Shown piece by piece: positions 54,343 through 64,000 of a stretch of DNA of 64,000 bases. The notes under the pieces were generated by a model. The model saw only the letters and a list, made by a program, of their open reading frames with translations, had not been told where the DNA came from and did not search any database. The stretch's first letter is position 1. Every line of letters begins with the position of its first letter. Source of the DNA: Micromonospora chalcea (lineage in GTDB: Bacteria > Actinomycetota > Actinomycetes > Mycobacteriales > Micromonosporaceae); assembly GCF_002926165.1 (NCBI RefSeq), contig NZ_MAGP01000121.1:104544-168543 (forward strand), in the 5' to 3' direction. Both the position numbers and the translations under genes were made by a program.

Positions 54343-55842
54343 TCAGTGGGCGGCGCAGCCGCCGGTGGGGGCGGGCGCCGCGGCCGGCGCGCCGATCGTC
54401 GGCAGGCCGAGCAGCACCCCGGGCGTACGCGGAACCTGTCCCGCCTCGGCCGCGTCACCGGCCCGGGTACGCCGATGCGCCAGCGGCGCGCCGTCGGCGT
54501 TCAGGTGGTGCGGTGCGGCGTACGTGACGACTGTGTGCACGATGTCGCCGGGGCGGATCTGCCCGGCCAGCTCACCGGTGGCGAAGTGCACGAGCCGGCC
54601 GTCGCGGGCACGGCCGGACATCCGGCCGGTGCGCTCGTCCTTGCGGCCCTCGCCGACCGCCACCAGCACCTCGACGGTCTCCCCGACCAGCTTCTTGTTC
54701 TCCGCCCAGGTGATCTCCTCGACGCAGGCGATCAGCCGCTCGTAGCGCTCCTGCACGACCTGCTTGGGCAACTGCCCGTCCATCGTGGCGGCCGGGGTGC
54801 CGGGGCGCTTGGAGTACTGGAACGTGAACGCCGAGGAGAACCGCGCCTCCCGGACCACGTCGAGCGTGCGGGCGAAGTCGGCCTCGGTCTCGCCGGGGAA
54901 GCCGACGATGATGTCGGTGGTGATCGCCGCGTCCGGCATCGCCGCCCGGACCTTCTCGATGATCCCCAGGTAACGCTCCGACCGGTACGAGCGGCGCATC
55001 GCCCGCAGCACGTCGTCCGAGCCGGACTGCAACGGCATGTGCAGCGAGTGGCAGACGTTCGGCGTCTCCGCCATCGCGGCGATCACGTCGTCGGTGAAGT
55101 CCTTCGGGTGCGGGCTGGTGAACCGCACCCGCCCCAGCCCGTCGATGTCGCCGCAGGCGCGCAGCAGCTTGCCGAAGGCGTACCGGTCGCCGAACTCGAC
55201 GCCGTACGAGTTGACGTTCTGCCCGAGCAGCGTCACCTCCAGCACGCCGGCGTCGGCGAGCGCGCGCACCTCGGCGAGGACGTCGCCGGGGCGGCGGTCC
55301 TTCTCCTTGCCGCGCAGGGAGGGCACGATGCAGAACGTGCAGGTGTTGTTGCAGCCGACGGAGATCGAGACCCACCCGGCGTACGTCGACTCGCGCCGGG
55401 TCGGCAGCGTGGAGGGGAAGACCTCCAGCGACTCCAGGATCTCCACCTCGGCCGCGGTGTTGTGCCGCGCCCGGTCCAGCAGCGCCGGCAGCGAGCCGAT
55501 GTTGTGCGTGCCGAAGACGACGTCCACCCAGGGCGCCTTGCGGACGATGTCGCCCCGGTCCTTCTGGGCCAGGCAGCCGCCGACGGCGATCTGCATCCCG
55601 GGGTGCTTGGCCTTCACGGGGCGCAGATGACCCAGGTTGCCGTAGAGCCGGTTGTCGGCGTTCTCCCGGACCGCGCAGGTGTTGAACACCACCACGTCGG
55701 GCTGCTCGTCGGCCTCGGCGGCACGCACGTACCCGGCGTCCTCGAGGAGGCCGGAGATGCGCTCGGAGTCGTGCACGTTCATCTGGCAGCCGTACGTACG
55801 CACCTGGTAGGTGCGCGGGCTGCCCGCGGCTGCGGTAGTCAT
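54343..55842 (-). CDS. miaB: tRNA-2-methylthio-N6-dimethylallyladenosine synthase
   Basis: Radical-SAM methylthiotransferase that converts i6A37 to ms2i6A37, acting after MiaA. The 499-residue protein has the auxiliary-cluster cysteines C19 (TYGCQMN), C56 (FNTCAVREN) and C90 (GGCLAQ), and the radical-SAM CxxxCxxC C164, C168, C171 (VGCNNTCTFC). A C-terminal TRAM domain (about 385-450) is present, then a Pro/Ala-rich tail. ATG at 55842. Convergent with the cellulase; divergent from the DUF2277 gene. Confidence 0.95.
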   Translation of the reverse strand: MTTAAAGSPRTYQVRTYGCQMNVHDSERISGLLEDAGYVRAAEADEQPDVVVFNTCAVRENADNRLYGNLGHLRPVKAKHPGMQIAVGGCLAQKDRGDIVRKAPWVDVVFGTHNIGSLPALLDRARHNTAAEVEILESLEVFPSTLPTRRESTYAGWVSISVGCNNTCTFCIVPSLRGKEKDRRPGDVLAEVRALADAGVLEVTLLGQNVNSYGVEFGDRYAFGKLLRACGDIDGLGRVRFTSPHPKDFTDDVIAAMAETPNVCHSLHMPLQSGSDDVLRAMRRSYRSERYLGIIEKVRAAMPDAAITTDIIVGFPGETEADFARTLDVVREARFSSAFTFQYSKRPGTPAATMDGQLPKQVVQERYERLIACVEEITWAENKKLVGETVEVLVAVGEGRKDERTGRMSGRARDGRLVHFATGELAGQIRPGDIVHTVVTYAAPHHLNADGAPLAHRRTRAGDAAEAGQVPRTPGVLLGLPTIGAPAAAPAPTGGCAAH

Positions 55843-55894
55843 GACCCGGACAGCGTATCCGGGTGGAGCTGATCGGATCGAACGAGGAGGAGCC

Positions 55895-56122
55895 GTGTGC
55901 CGGAGCATCAAGACCCTGCGTGAGCCGTACGTCCCGGTGGTGACCGAGGAGGACATCCGCGCCGCCGCGTTGCAGTACGTCCGGAAGATCTCCGGATTCC
56001 GTACCCCGGCGGCGCACAACGCGGCCGCGTTCGACGCCGCGGTGGACGCCGTGGCCGCCGCCACCGCGACGCTGCTCGACCAGCTCGTGGTGCGGGGCCA
56101 GCAGCCGGCGACCCGGGACTGA
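55895..56122 (+). CDS. DUF2277 family protein
   Basis: A 75-residue protein with the DUF2277 start VCRSIKTLREPYVPVVTEEDIRAAALQYVRKISGF and a helical C-terminus. Function is unknown; similar proteins are widespread in actinomycetes. GTG at 55895 follows GAGGAGGAGCC. The gap to miaB is 52 bp and the genes diverge. Confidence 0.85.
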   Translation: MCRSIKTLREPYVPVVTEEDIRAAALQYVRKISGFRTPAAHNAAAFDAAVDAVAAATATLLDQLVVRGQQPATRD

Positions 56123-56164
56123 GCCCGGGGCCGCCACGGCTCGCCGCCGGGCGGGGGCACGGCG

Positions 56165-56199
56165 GCGAGCGCCGGTCACCGCCTCCGGCCGGCGCTCGC
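56165..56199. terminator. Hairpin between DUF2277 and a hypothetical gene
   Basis: GCGAGCGCCGG (56165-56175) pairs with CCGGCGCTCGC (56189-56199), loop 13 nt, between convergent genes. No U-tract. Confidence 0.55.
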
Positions 56200-56201
56200 G
56201 G

Positions 56202-56681
56202 TCAGGCGGCGGCGAGCGCCGGGGCGACCGTGTCGGGGGCCCAGCGGGAGCGGTGGCACTGCGACCAGCCCCGGCAGCGCGGGTCGGCCTGCGTGCAGAG
56301 CCGGTGGTGGCTGAGCACCTCGCCGTCGTCGGTGTCGGCCACGTCGAAGTGCACCGGGCGGATCGTGCCGTCCGGCGCGAACAGCAGGTGCCGGCCGGCG
56401 TCGAGGGTGTCGTCGCGCATCAGGCAGTTGCGGCCCAGCAGCCGGGCCAGCGCCGCGAGCGCGGGCAGCTCGGCCAGGCTCTCGGGCACGCCGTAACAGT
56501 CGACCACGGTGCCGTACAGCCCGGGCGCCTCCCACACGTCGCAGACCACCGCGTACGCGGGGAGCCGCATCGGGTCGGCGACGGCCATGGGCATCACCAC
56601 CCGGCCGAGCGCCTCGGCCAGTGCCGGGTAGACCTCCACCGGCTCGCCGCCGTCGATTCTCCAGTTCCACAGCTCGGTCAT
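56202..56681 (-). CDS. Hypothetical protein
   Basis: A 159-residue protein, MTELWNWRIDGGEPVEVYPALAEAL at the start and an end with CTQADPRCRGWSQCHRSRWAPD. It contains VVDCYGVPESLAELPALAALARLLGRN in the centre. Several Trp and three or four Cys are present, but no catalytic or family motif was recognised. ATG at 56681 follows GGAGGCGGC. It lies downstream of selD on the same strand with a 212-bp gap. Confidence 0.6.
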   Translation of the reverse strand: MTELWNWRIDGGEPVEVYPALAEALGRVVMPMAVADPMRLPAYAVVCDVWEAPGLYGTVVDCYGVPESLAELPALAALARLLGRNCLMRDDTLDAGRHLLFAPDGTIRPVHFDVADTDDGEVLSHHRLCTQADPRCRGWSQCHRSRWAPDTVAPALAAA

Positions 56682-56893
56682 GCCGCCTCCTCGCCGCGCT
56701 CGTTTCCACCGGCCTCCGGATCGGGCCCTACTGACGATGGTGGGGGGCATTTGCCCTCAGCCGGGCGCAAGTTACCGGTCTGTGACCATTCCGGGCAAAA
56801 TTCCCTCGGGCGACGTTGCCCAGAGTAGCTGGAAGATGACAGTTTATCGGGTACGGTGCCGCGTTCGCGTTCCCGCCGCGCCCACCGGCGCGT

Positions 56894-57883
56894 TCAGCGA
56901 ACCCGGATCAGGTGCTCCGAGGCCGGCAGCAATTCACCGATGACGGTCCCACCGGGCACCTCACCGGCGACCAGCAGGCCGCCCGAGGTCTGCGCGTCGG
57001 CCAGCAGCAGCCGCTCCCCCTCGTCCGCGTCGCCGAAGTCCGTCCACGGGGTGACCCACTCCAGGTTGCGCCGGGTGCCGCCGCTGATGTACCCGTCGCG
57101 CATCGCCTCCCGCGCGCCCGGCAGGTACGGCACCGCCGCCGCGTCGATCGCCACCGTGAGGCGGCTCGCGCGGGCCAGCTTCGAGGCGTGCCCGAGCAGG
57201 CCGAAACCGGTCACGTCGGTGCCGCAGCGGATGCCGGCGGCCACCGCCGCGCGGGCCGCGTCCCGGTTGAGCCGGGCCATCGACTCGACCGCCTCGGGAA
57301 AACGCTGGCCGGTCTGCTTGTGCCGGGTGTTGAGCACGCCCACGCCGAGCGGCTTGGTCAGCGACAGCGGCAGCCCGGCCCGCCCGGCGTCCAGCGTGAT
57401 CAGCTCCTCCGGCCGGACCACGCCGGTGACCGCCAGGCCGTACTTCGGGCCGTCGTCGTCCACGCTGTGCCCGCCGGCCAGGTGGCAGTTCGCCTCCCGG
57501 GCCACGTCCAGACCGCCGCGCAGCACCTCCCGGGCCATCTCCGGCGGCAGCACCCCGCGCGGCCAGCAGAGCAGGTTCAGCGCGACGAGCGGGGTGCCGC
57601 CCATCGCGTACACGTCGGAGAGCGCGTTGGCGGCGGCGATGCGGCCCCAGTCGTAGGCGTCGTCGACCACCGGGGTGAAGAAGTCGGCGGTGCTGACCAG
57701 GCCCGTACGCTCGTCCAGCCGGACCACCGCGGCGTCGTCGCCGTTCTCCAGCCCGACCAGCAGGTCGGCGGAGCCGCCGGTCGCGCCGAGGCCGGCGACC
57801 ATCGCCTCCAGCTCGCCCGGAGGGATCTTGCAGGCGCAGCCGCCACCGCGGGCGTAGTCGGTCAGCCGGATCGGGTCGGTCAT
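56894..57883 (-). CDS. selD: Selenide, water dikinase
   Basis: Makes selenophosphate from selenide and ATP. The 329-residue protein has GGGCACKIPP (Cys16 and Lys19, matching E. coli Cys17 and Lys20), NGDDAAVVRLDE (about 51-62) and the AIRS-like body to TSGGLLVAGEVPGG near the C-terminus. Cysteine, not selenocysteine, occupies the active site. ATG at 57883. No selA, selB, tRNA-Sec or selenouridine synthase is in the window, so its use is unknown. Divergent from gluA. Confidence 0.93.
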   Translation of the reverse strand: MTDPIRLTDYARGGGCACKIPPGELEAMVAGLGATGGSADLLVGLENGDDAAVVRLDERTGLVSTADFFTPVVDDAYDWGRIAAANALSDVYAMGGTPLVALNLLCWPRGVLPPEMAREVLRGGLDVAREANCHLAGGHSVDDDGPKYGLAVTGVVRPEELITLDAGRAGLPLSLTKPLGVGVLNTRHKQTGQRFPEAVESMARLNRDAARAAVAAGIRCGTDVTGFGLLGHASKLARASRLTVAIDAAAVPYLPGAREAMRDGYISGGTRRNLEWVTPWTDFGDADEGERLLLADAQTSGGLLVAGEVPGGTVIGELLPASEHLIRVR

Positions 57884-58089
57884 CACCTCATGATCTCTGG
57901 CCAGCGCCTTCGGCGCCACTCGGCCCACCCGGACTGTGACAAAATTCGGACGTGCCGGTATGCAGGTGACCGGTGTTACCGCTCCGTGACCATCTGAGTT
58001 GCGTACTGCCACATCACCGCGCCTACAGTTGCCCAACCGGGGGTCGCTCGACCCCAATTCCGGCATGGACGACAGGGACGGTGGACGAC

Positions 58090-58836
58090 GTGACGACGGG
58101 CGACCCGCTGATCGTGCTCGACGGGGTCAACAAGTGGTTCGGGCCGCTGCACGTGCTCGACGACGTGTCCCTCTCCGTCGGCCGGGGCGAGGTGGTCGTG
58201 GTGATCGGCCCGTCCGGCTCCGGCAAGTCGACGCTGTGCCGCACCATCAACCGGCTGGAGCCCATCGACAAGGGCACCATCACGTTCGACGGGCAGCCGC
58301 TGCCGGCCGAGGGCAAGCCCCTGGCCAAGCTGCGCAGCGAGGTCGGCATGGTCTTCCAGTCGTTCAACCTCTTCGCCCACAAGACCATCCTGGAGAACGT
58401 CACGCTGGGGCCGGTCAAGGTGCGCAAGGAGAAGCCGGCCGCCGCCCGCGAGCGCGGCCTGGCGCTGCTCGACCGCGTCGGCATCGCCAACCAGGCGGAC
58501 AAGTACCCGGCGCAGCTCTCCGGCGGTCAGCAGCAGCGGGCGGCGATCGCCCGCGCGCTGGCCATGCAGCCCAAGGCGATGCTCTTCGACGAGCCGACCA
58601 GCGCGCTGGACCCGGAGATGGTCGGCGAGGTGCTGGACGTGATGACGTCCCTGGCGAGCGAGGGCATGACCATGGTCGTGGTGACCCACGAGATGGGTTT
58701 CGCCCGGCACGCCGCCAACCGGGTGGTCTTCATGGCCGACGGGCAACTGGTCGAGGACGCGCCGCCGGCCGAGTTCTTCGCGAACCCGCGCAGCGAGCGG
58801 GCCAAGGACTTCCTCTCCAAGATCCTCACTCACTGA
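58090..58836 (+). CDS. gluA: Glutamate-type amino acid ABC transporter, ATPase GluA
   Basis: A 248-residue ABC ATPase of the polar amino acid type. Walker A GPSGSGKSTLCRT (about 39-51), Q-loop GMVFQSFNLFAHKT, signature LSGGQQQR, Walker B AMLFDEPTSALDPEM and H-loop VVVTHEMGF. It powers import by GluBCD. GTG at 58090 (TTGDPLIVLDGVNKWFGP) has GGTGGACGAC upstream; GTG at 58081 is an alternative. First gene of the rightward gluABCD operon. Confidence 0.93.
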   Translation: MTTGDPLIVLDGVNKWFGPLHVLDDVSLSVGRGEVVVVIGPSGSGKSTLCRTINRLEPIDKGTITFDGQPLPAEGKPLAKLRSEVGMVFQSFNLFAHKTILENVTLGPVKVRKEKPAAARERGLALLDRVGIANQADKYPAQLSGGQQQRAAIARALAMQPKAMLFDEPTSALDPEMVGEVLDVMTSLASEGMTMVVVTHEMGFARHAANRVVFMADGQLVEDAPPAEFFANPRSERAKDFLSKILTH

Positions 58837-58888
58837 GCGTCCGTAGTTGGAGTCGTCCCGGCGGCTCCGTCGAAGAAGGAGATTGAGT

Positions 58889-59767
58889 ATGCGTTACAAG
58901 CGCGTGGCGGCGGTTGCCGCGGCGGCGACTCTGGCGCTCGGCCTGTCCGCCTGCGGTGGCGACAGCGACGACGAGGGCACCGGCGCCGGCAGCAAGGACT
59001 TCGCGGCCGGCAGCACCATGGAGCGGCTGAGCAAGGCCCAGAAGATCAAGGTCGGCACCAAGTTCGACCAGCCGGGCTTCGGCCAGAAGGGCCTGTCGGG
59101 CAAGCCGGAGGGCTTCGACGTCGAGGTCGCCAAGCTGATCGTGAAGGCACTCGGCATCCCCGAGGACAAGATCGAGTACGTCGAGACGCCGTCGAAGGTC
59201 CGCGAGGACGTCATCGTGAACGGCACCGTCGACCTGGTCGCGGCCACCTACACGATCAACGACAAGCGCAAGGAGCGCATCGCCTTCGCCGGGCCGTACT
59301 ACGAGGCCGGCCAGAACATCATGGTCCGCAAGGACGAGGCGGCCATCACCGGCCCCGACTCGTTCAAGGACGGCACCAAGAAGGTCTGCTCGGTCACCGG
59401 CTCCACCCCGGCCGAGGAGATCAAGAAGTACGTCAAGGACGTCGGCACCCAGCTGGTGCTCTTCGACACCTACGACAAGTGCCGCGACGCCCTGAAGGGC
59501 AAGCAGGTCGACGCCGTCACCACCGACAACGTCATCCTGCTCGGCTACATCGCCAAGGACGAGGCGTCCTTCAAGATGGCCGGCGACAACTTCACCAAGG
59601 AGCCCTACGGCATCGGTGTCAAGAAGGAGGACACCGACTTCCGTAACTTCATCAACGACACGCTCGACAAGGCGTTCCAGGATGGCAGCTGGAAGAAGGC
59701 GTGGGACGACACCGCCGGCAAGTTCGGCGCCACCCTGGGCGACCCGCCCGCCGTCAACCGCTACTGA
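58889..59767 (+). CDS. gluB: Glutamate-binding lipoprotein GluB
   Basis: A 292-residue extracytoplasmic substrate-binding lipoprotein (SBP_bac_3 type). Lipobox LSACGG with Cys at about 22; the mature start has a flexible Gly/Asp/Ser stretch. The family core includes KIKVGTKFDQPGFGQKGLSG and GFDVEVAKLIVKALG. Captures glutamate or a related amino acid and delivers it to GluC/GluD. ATG at 58889 follows AAGAAGGAGATTGAGT. The gap to gluA is 52 bp. Confidence 0.93.
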   Translation: MRYKRVAAVAAAATLALGLSACGGDSDDEGTGAGSKDFAAGSTMERLSKAQKIKVGTKFDQPGFGQKGLSGKPEGFDVEVAKLIVKALGIPEDKIEYVETPSKVREDVIVNGTVDLVAATYTINDKRKERIAFAGPYYEAGQNIMVRKDEAAITGPDSFKDGTKKVCSVTGSTPAEEIKKYVKDVGTQLVLFDTYDKCRDALKGKQVDAVTTDNVILLGYIAKDEASFKMAGDNFTKEPYGIGVKKEDTDFRNFINDTLDKAFQDGSWKKAWDDTAGKFGATLGDPPAVNRY

Positions 59768-59803
59768 TCCGCTAGATCCGGAGGGTGGGGAGGAAACCGA
59801 CCC

Positions 59804-60511
59804 GTGAATGTGCTCATCGACAAGTTCGACGTCTTCGCGGGCGGGTTCTGGCTCACCCTCCAGATCTGCTTTCTCGCCGCGATCGGCGCCCTGATCCTGG
59901 GCGCCGTCGTGGCGGTGCTGCGAATCTCGCCGGTGCCGCCGCTGCGCGCGGTCGGCACCACGTACGTGAACATCTTCCGTAACCTGCCGCTGACAGTGGT
60001 GCTGTTCTTCGCCGCGTTCGGCCTGCCGGCGCTGGGCTCCAACGCCGACTTCCTGCGTATCCCGGGCCTGGATTCGATCTTCAGCCGGCTCGGCACCGAC
60101 CTGCCCTACTTCCGGTTCGGCCTGATCGCGCTGGTCCTCTACACCGCCGCGTTCGTCTGCGAGGCCCTGCGCTCCGGCGTGAACGCGGTGCCGCCCGGGC
60201 AGGCCGAGGCGGCGCGTTCGCTGGGCCTCACCTTCGGCCAGAACCTGCGGCACGTCGTGCTCCCGCAGTCCTGGAAGGCCTCGGTGGTGCCGCTCGGCTC
60301 GGTCATCATCGCGATGATCAAGAACTCCGCGCTCGTCGGTTTCTTCGGCGTGGTCGGTGACCTCTCGCAGACCGCCGATCAGCTCACCTCCGCCGGCGGC
60401 TACCCCTTCATTCCGGTGGCGATCGGCATCTCCGTCGGATACCTGATCATGACGGTCCCGCTCGGCGCCCTGCTGGACCGGATCGAGAAGCGACAGGCGG
60501 TGGCCCGATGA
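59804..60511 (+). CDS. gluC: Glutamate ABC transporter permease GluC
   Basis: A 235-residue membrane permease with about five helices and the binding-protein-dependent EAA-type loop GQAEAARSLGLTFGQNLRHVVLPQ (about 131-154). It forms the channel with GluD. GTG at 59804 follows GGAGGGTGGGGAGG. The stop overlaps gluD by ATGA, giving balanced production. Confidence 0.92.
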   Translation: MNVLIDKFDVFAGGFWLTLQICFLAAIGALILGAVVAVLRISPVPPLRAVGTTYVNIFRNLPLTVVLFFAAFGLPALGSNADFLRIPGLDSIFSRLGTDLPYFRFGLIALVLYTAAFVCEALRSGVNAVPPGQAEAARSLGLTFGQNLRHVVLPQSWKASVVPLGSVIIAMIKNSALVGFFGVVGDLSQTADQLTSAGGYPFIPVAIGISVGYLIMTVPLGALLDRIEKRQAVAR

Positions 60512-61476
60512 GCCAGCAGAGCAGCGTCCTCTACGACGTTCCCGGGCCGCGCCAGCGACGCGTCACGCTCATCAGCAGCCTGGTCGCCGTCGTGGTGGTG
60601 CTGGCCGGCGCCTACCTGTTCATCTACCGGCCGCTTGCTGACAAAGGCCAGTTCTCGATGGAGCTGTGGGGGCCGCTGGTCGACCCCTCGAACGAGAACT
60701 TCCCGCTCGTCTGGGACCGGATCGGGTACGGCCTCAAGAACACCCTGATCGCCGCGGCGCTGGCCATCGTCTCGTCGCTCGTCGTCGGCACCCTGCTCGC
60801 CGTCCTGCGGATCCAGCTCAAGAGCCTGACCCGGCGGCGCTTCACCGGAGCCGCCGCACCGGTGGCGTACCTGCTGCGCGGGCTGAGCTGGGTGCTGGCC
60901 GCCGTGACCCGGGTCTGCGTCGAGGTGTTCCGCGGCCTGCCGGTCGTCATCACCATCTTCTTCGTGGCGCGCGGCTTCCCCGAGTTCGGCGCCTCGTTCG
61001 ACAACCTCTGGTACCTCGTCATCGGCCTGACCATCTACAACTCCGTGGTCATCGCCGAGATCCTGCGCTCGGGCATGGAGGGCCTGCCCTCCGGGCAGGC
61101 CGAGGCGGCCTCGGCGATCGGGCTCTCCCCGTTCCAGACCACCGGGCTGATCCTGCTGCCGCAGGCCTTCCGGATCATGCTGCCGGCACTGATCAGCCAG
61201 CTCGTGGTGGTGCTCAAGGACACCTCGCTGGGCTTCATCATCAGCTACGAGGAGACGCTCAACATCGGCAAGCAGATCATCGGCGTCCTGGGCAACCCGA
61301 TCCAGGTGTACGTGGTGATCGCCGTGCTGTTCATCGCCATCAACTACTCGCTGTCGAAGCTGGCCCAGTACGTCCAGCACCGGCTCTCCCAGGGCCGCAA
61401 GAGCGCCGGCACCCCGGCGCCGGCCCCGCCACCGGCCGCGCTCACCTCGCAGGCCGAGGGTGCCGGCGGCGTCTGA
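60508..61476 (+). CDS. gluD: Glutamate ABC transporter permease GluD
   Basis: A 322-residue permease, the partner of GluC. Its EAA-loop is GQAEAASAIGLSPFQTTGLILLPQ (about 197-220). The N-terminus has one helix (16-35) and about 60 residues precede the second, longer than GluC. The C-terminus is a Pro/Ala-rich cytoplasmic tail of about 25 residues. ATG at 60508 overlaps gluC. Followed by a strong bidirectional terminator. Confidence 0.92.
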   Translation: MSQQSSVLYDVPGPRQRRVTLISSLVAVVVVLAGAYLFIYRPLADKGQFSMELWGPLVDPSNENFPLVWDRIGYGLKNTLIAAALAIVSSLVVGTLLAVLRIQLKSLTRRRFTGAAAPVAYLLRGLSWVLAAVTRVCVEVFRGLPVVITIFFVARGFPEFGASFDNLWYLVIGLTIYNSVVIAEILRSGMEGLPSGQAEAASAIGLSPFQTTGLILLPQAFRIMLPALISQLVVVLKDTSLGFIISYEETLNIGKQIIGVLGNPIQVYVVIAVLFIAINYSLSKLAQYVQHRLSQGRKSAGTPAPAPPPAALTSQAEGAGGV

Positions 61477-61483
61477 CCCGCCA

Positions 61484-61525
61484 CACGTGAAAGGGCTGGC
61501 CGTGAACGGCCAGCCCTTTCGTGTT
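61484..61525. terminator. Bidirectional terminator between gluD and rny
   Basis: GAAAGGGCTGGCCG (61489-61502) pairs perfectly with CGGCCAGCCCTTTC (61507-61520) around TGAA. Flanking ACACG/CGTGT extend it. Short T-runs on both strands. Confidence 0.8.
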
Positions 61526-61532
61526 CCCCGGT

Positions 61533-63299
<1,767 letters not shown>

Positions 63300-64000
63300 C
63301 GAACCGCTCCGCCGGCCCGGCCGGCGTTGCCGGCTCGTCGATACCCGGTGGCCGGGCTGTCGCCCGCCGATGCGGGGTCGGGGCCGTGTGGCAGACCGCC
63401 GGTGAACCTGTGCCGCCCCGCCATGGCCGCCTCCCCCTGAACGTCGGCGCCGCAGGACACGCGCGAAGGACACGCGCCTGCGGCTCTGTACGCCCGACCG
63501 GAGCGGCTGGTTCTGGGCAGCTTTCCGTCGGCGGTGACCCGCGAGGGGCACCGCTGGCGGCCGGTTGCAGTTGTCGGAGGCTCCGAAAGGTTCCGGAGCT
63601 TCCGTCAAGGGCCGGTGTAGCTGGCCAAAGTGATGCTGTTCTGTTACGAGATCTATGTTGTGCGCTTAGCCTGCGCTGGTCGGGCAAAGTGAGCCTGTAT
63701 GGCGAGGCTAGGTCGCGAGGGGCCGTTCGGTCAAGAAGTCATGATCAAACCACCCGGACGGAGAGAAGTTGCAGCGTCACTCAGTGGTGATCAGATGCCG
63801 GACAGGCCCGGACAAACCTCGCCGTCCGGCACCGCCCCTCGCCGCTCCCGACCTGCTCAGGCCACCTCCCCCATCGACGCCACCCACCACTCCCCCGCAC
63901 GATCATGAGGTTGACGGGCGCGATCATGAAGTTGGCCTGGACAAAACGGACGGGAAGTGCCGTCAACTTCATGATCAACGGGGCAGGGGCGGTGCCGGAC
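63300..64000. other. 701-bp intergenic region upstream of rny
   Basis: No gene is recognised up to the window end. The rny promoter is expected in the lower-GC stretch around 63620-63680. Direct repeats AGGACACGCGC occur near 63450-63475. A 61-bp hairpin element and a related half-unit lie at 63901-63979. Confidence 0.5.
63901..63979. repeat. 61-bp hairpin element, copy E, with an extra half-unit
   Basis: Main element 63919-63979: left arm CGCGATCATGAAGTT (63919-63933), right arm AACTTCATGATCAAC (63965-63979), centre 31 nt; 12 of 15 arm positions match. A direct half-unit GATCATGAGGTTGAC lies just before it (63901-63915). The right arm is almost identical to that of the copy at 34841. Confidence 0.75.

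Noticed and set aside
56830..56880. Possible tRNA-like sequence near selD (GCGTTCGCGTTCCC)
   Set aside because: The T-loop lacks the conserved A and no matching acceptor or anticodon stem was found; not a tRNA-Sec.
63386..63790. Plus-strand frame in the gap upstream of rny
   Set aside because: No family resemblance, no convincing ribosome site and unusual composition; treated as non-coding.

Overview
The window is chromosomal DNA of a high-GC actinomycete, most likely a Micromonospora or close Micromonosporaceae relative. Evidence: very GC-rich codon use with many GTG starts, actinobacterial DUF families (DUF3159, DUF3710, DUF3093, DUF4193, DUF3039, DUF3099, DUF349), an HrdB-type primary sigma factor, a WhiJ-like regulator with a DUF397 partner, and the block nrdJ-nrdR-lexA-hflX-dapF-miaA-miaB-gluABCD-rny that actinomycetes keep near recA. 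No rRNA, tRNA, CRISPR array, transposase or phage gene was recognised. The genus is inferred, not proven.
Layout. 1-8.8 kb: end of a TrkA-type potassium protein, the dut-DUF3710-OB-fold-DUF3159 group, small conserved actinobacterial genes, an inositol-phosphatase-like enzyme and the primary sigma factor. 8.9-16.7 kb: XPB-like helicase, TRIC channel, pseudouridine degradation pair psuG-psuK, a BrnT/BrnA-like toxin-antitoxin pair, LtrA and an HhH-GPD repair protein. 16.8-21.1 kb: accessory-looking block with a DUF2716 protein, a DUF262 protein and a HipA-like kinase. 21.1-27.8 kb: secreted subtilase, methyltransferase-dtd pair, Spo0M, a second sigma factor, and an ArsR-SRPBCC-VOC operon. 27.8-35.9 kb: a GNAT/acyl-CoA-synthetase fusion beside an AcuC deacetylase (a probable lysine acetylation pair), sulfurtransferase, DtxR regulator, a lipoprotein, small-molecule methyltransferase and DUF2332. 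35.9-37.9 kb: four tiny coupled genes divergent from a WhiJ-like HTH regulator and its DUF397 partner. 37.9-64 kb: class II ribonucleotide reductase with NrdR, LexA, a membrane beta-propeller with a GGVYGGG tail, HflX, malic enzyme, DapF, MiaA, DUF349, a GH5 cellulase, MiaB, SelD, the gluABCD uptake operon and RNase Y.
Non-coding structure is the most unusual part. Three unlinked intergenic elements (34.84, 48.28 and 63.92 kb) have the same 15+31+15 = 61 bp hairpin architecture with related arms. A second family rich in GGGGCCC occurs at 8.92 and 54.25 kb; one copy supplies the helicase stop codon and the other forms a 21-bp perfect stem. The 834-bp gap after the malic enzyme combines an 18-bp tandem repeat with several hairpins.
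Functional links: dut, nrdJ/nrdR and lexA concern nucleotide supply and DNA damage; miaA, miaB, dtd, hflX and rny concern tRNA and RNA quality; gluABCD imports glutamate-type amino acids; the acetyltransferase and AcuC set lysine acetylation. The DUF262-HipA pair is the best candidate for an undescribed defence or toxin system.
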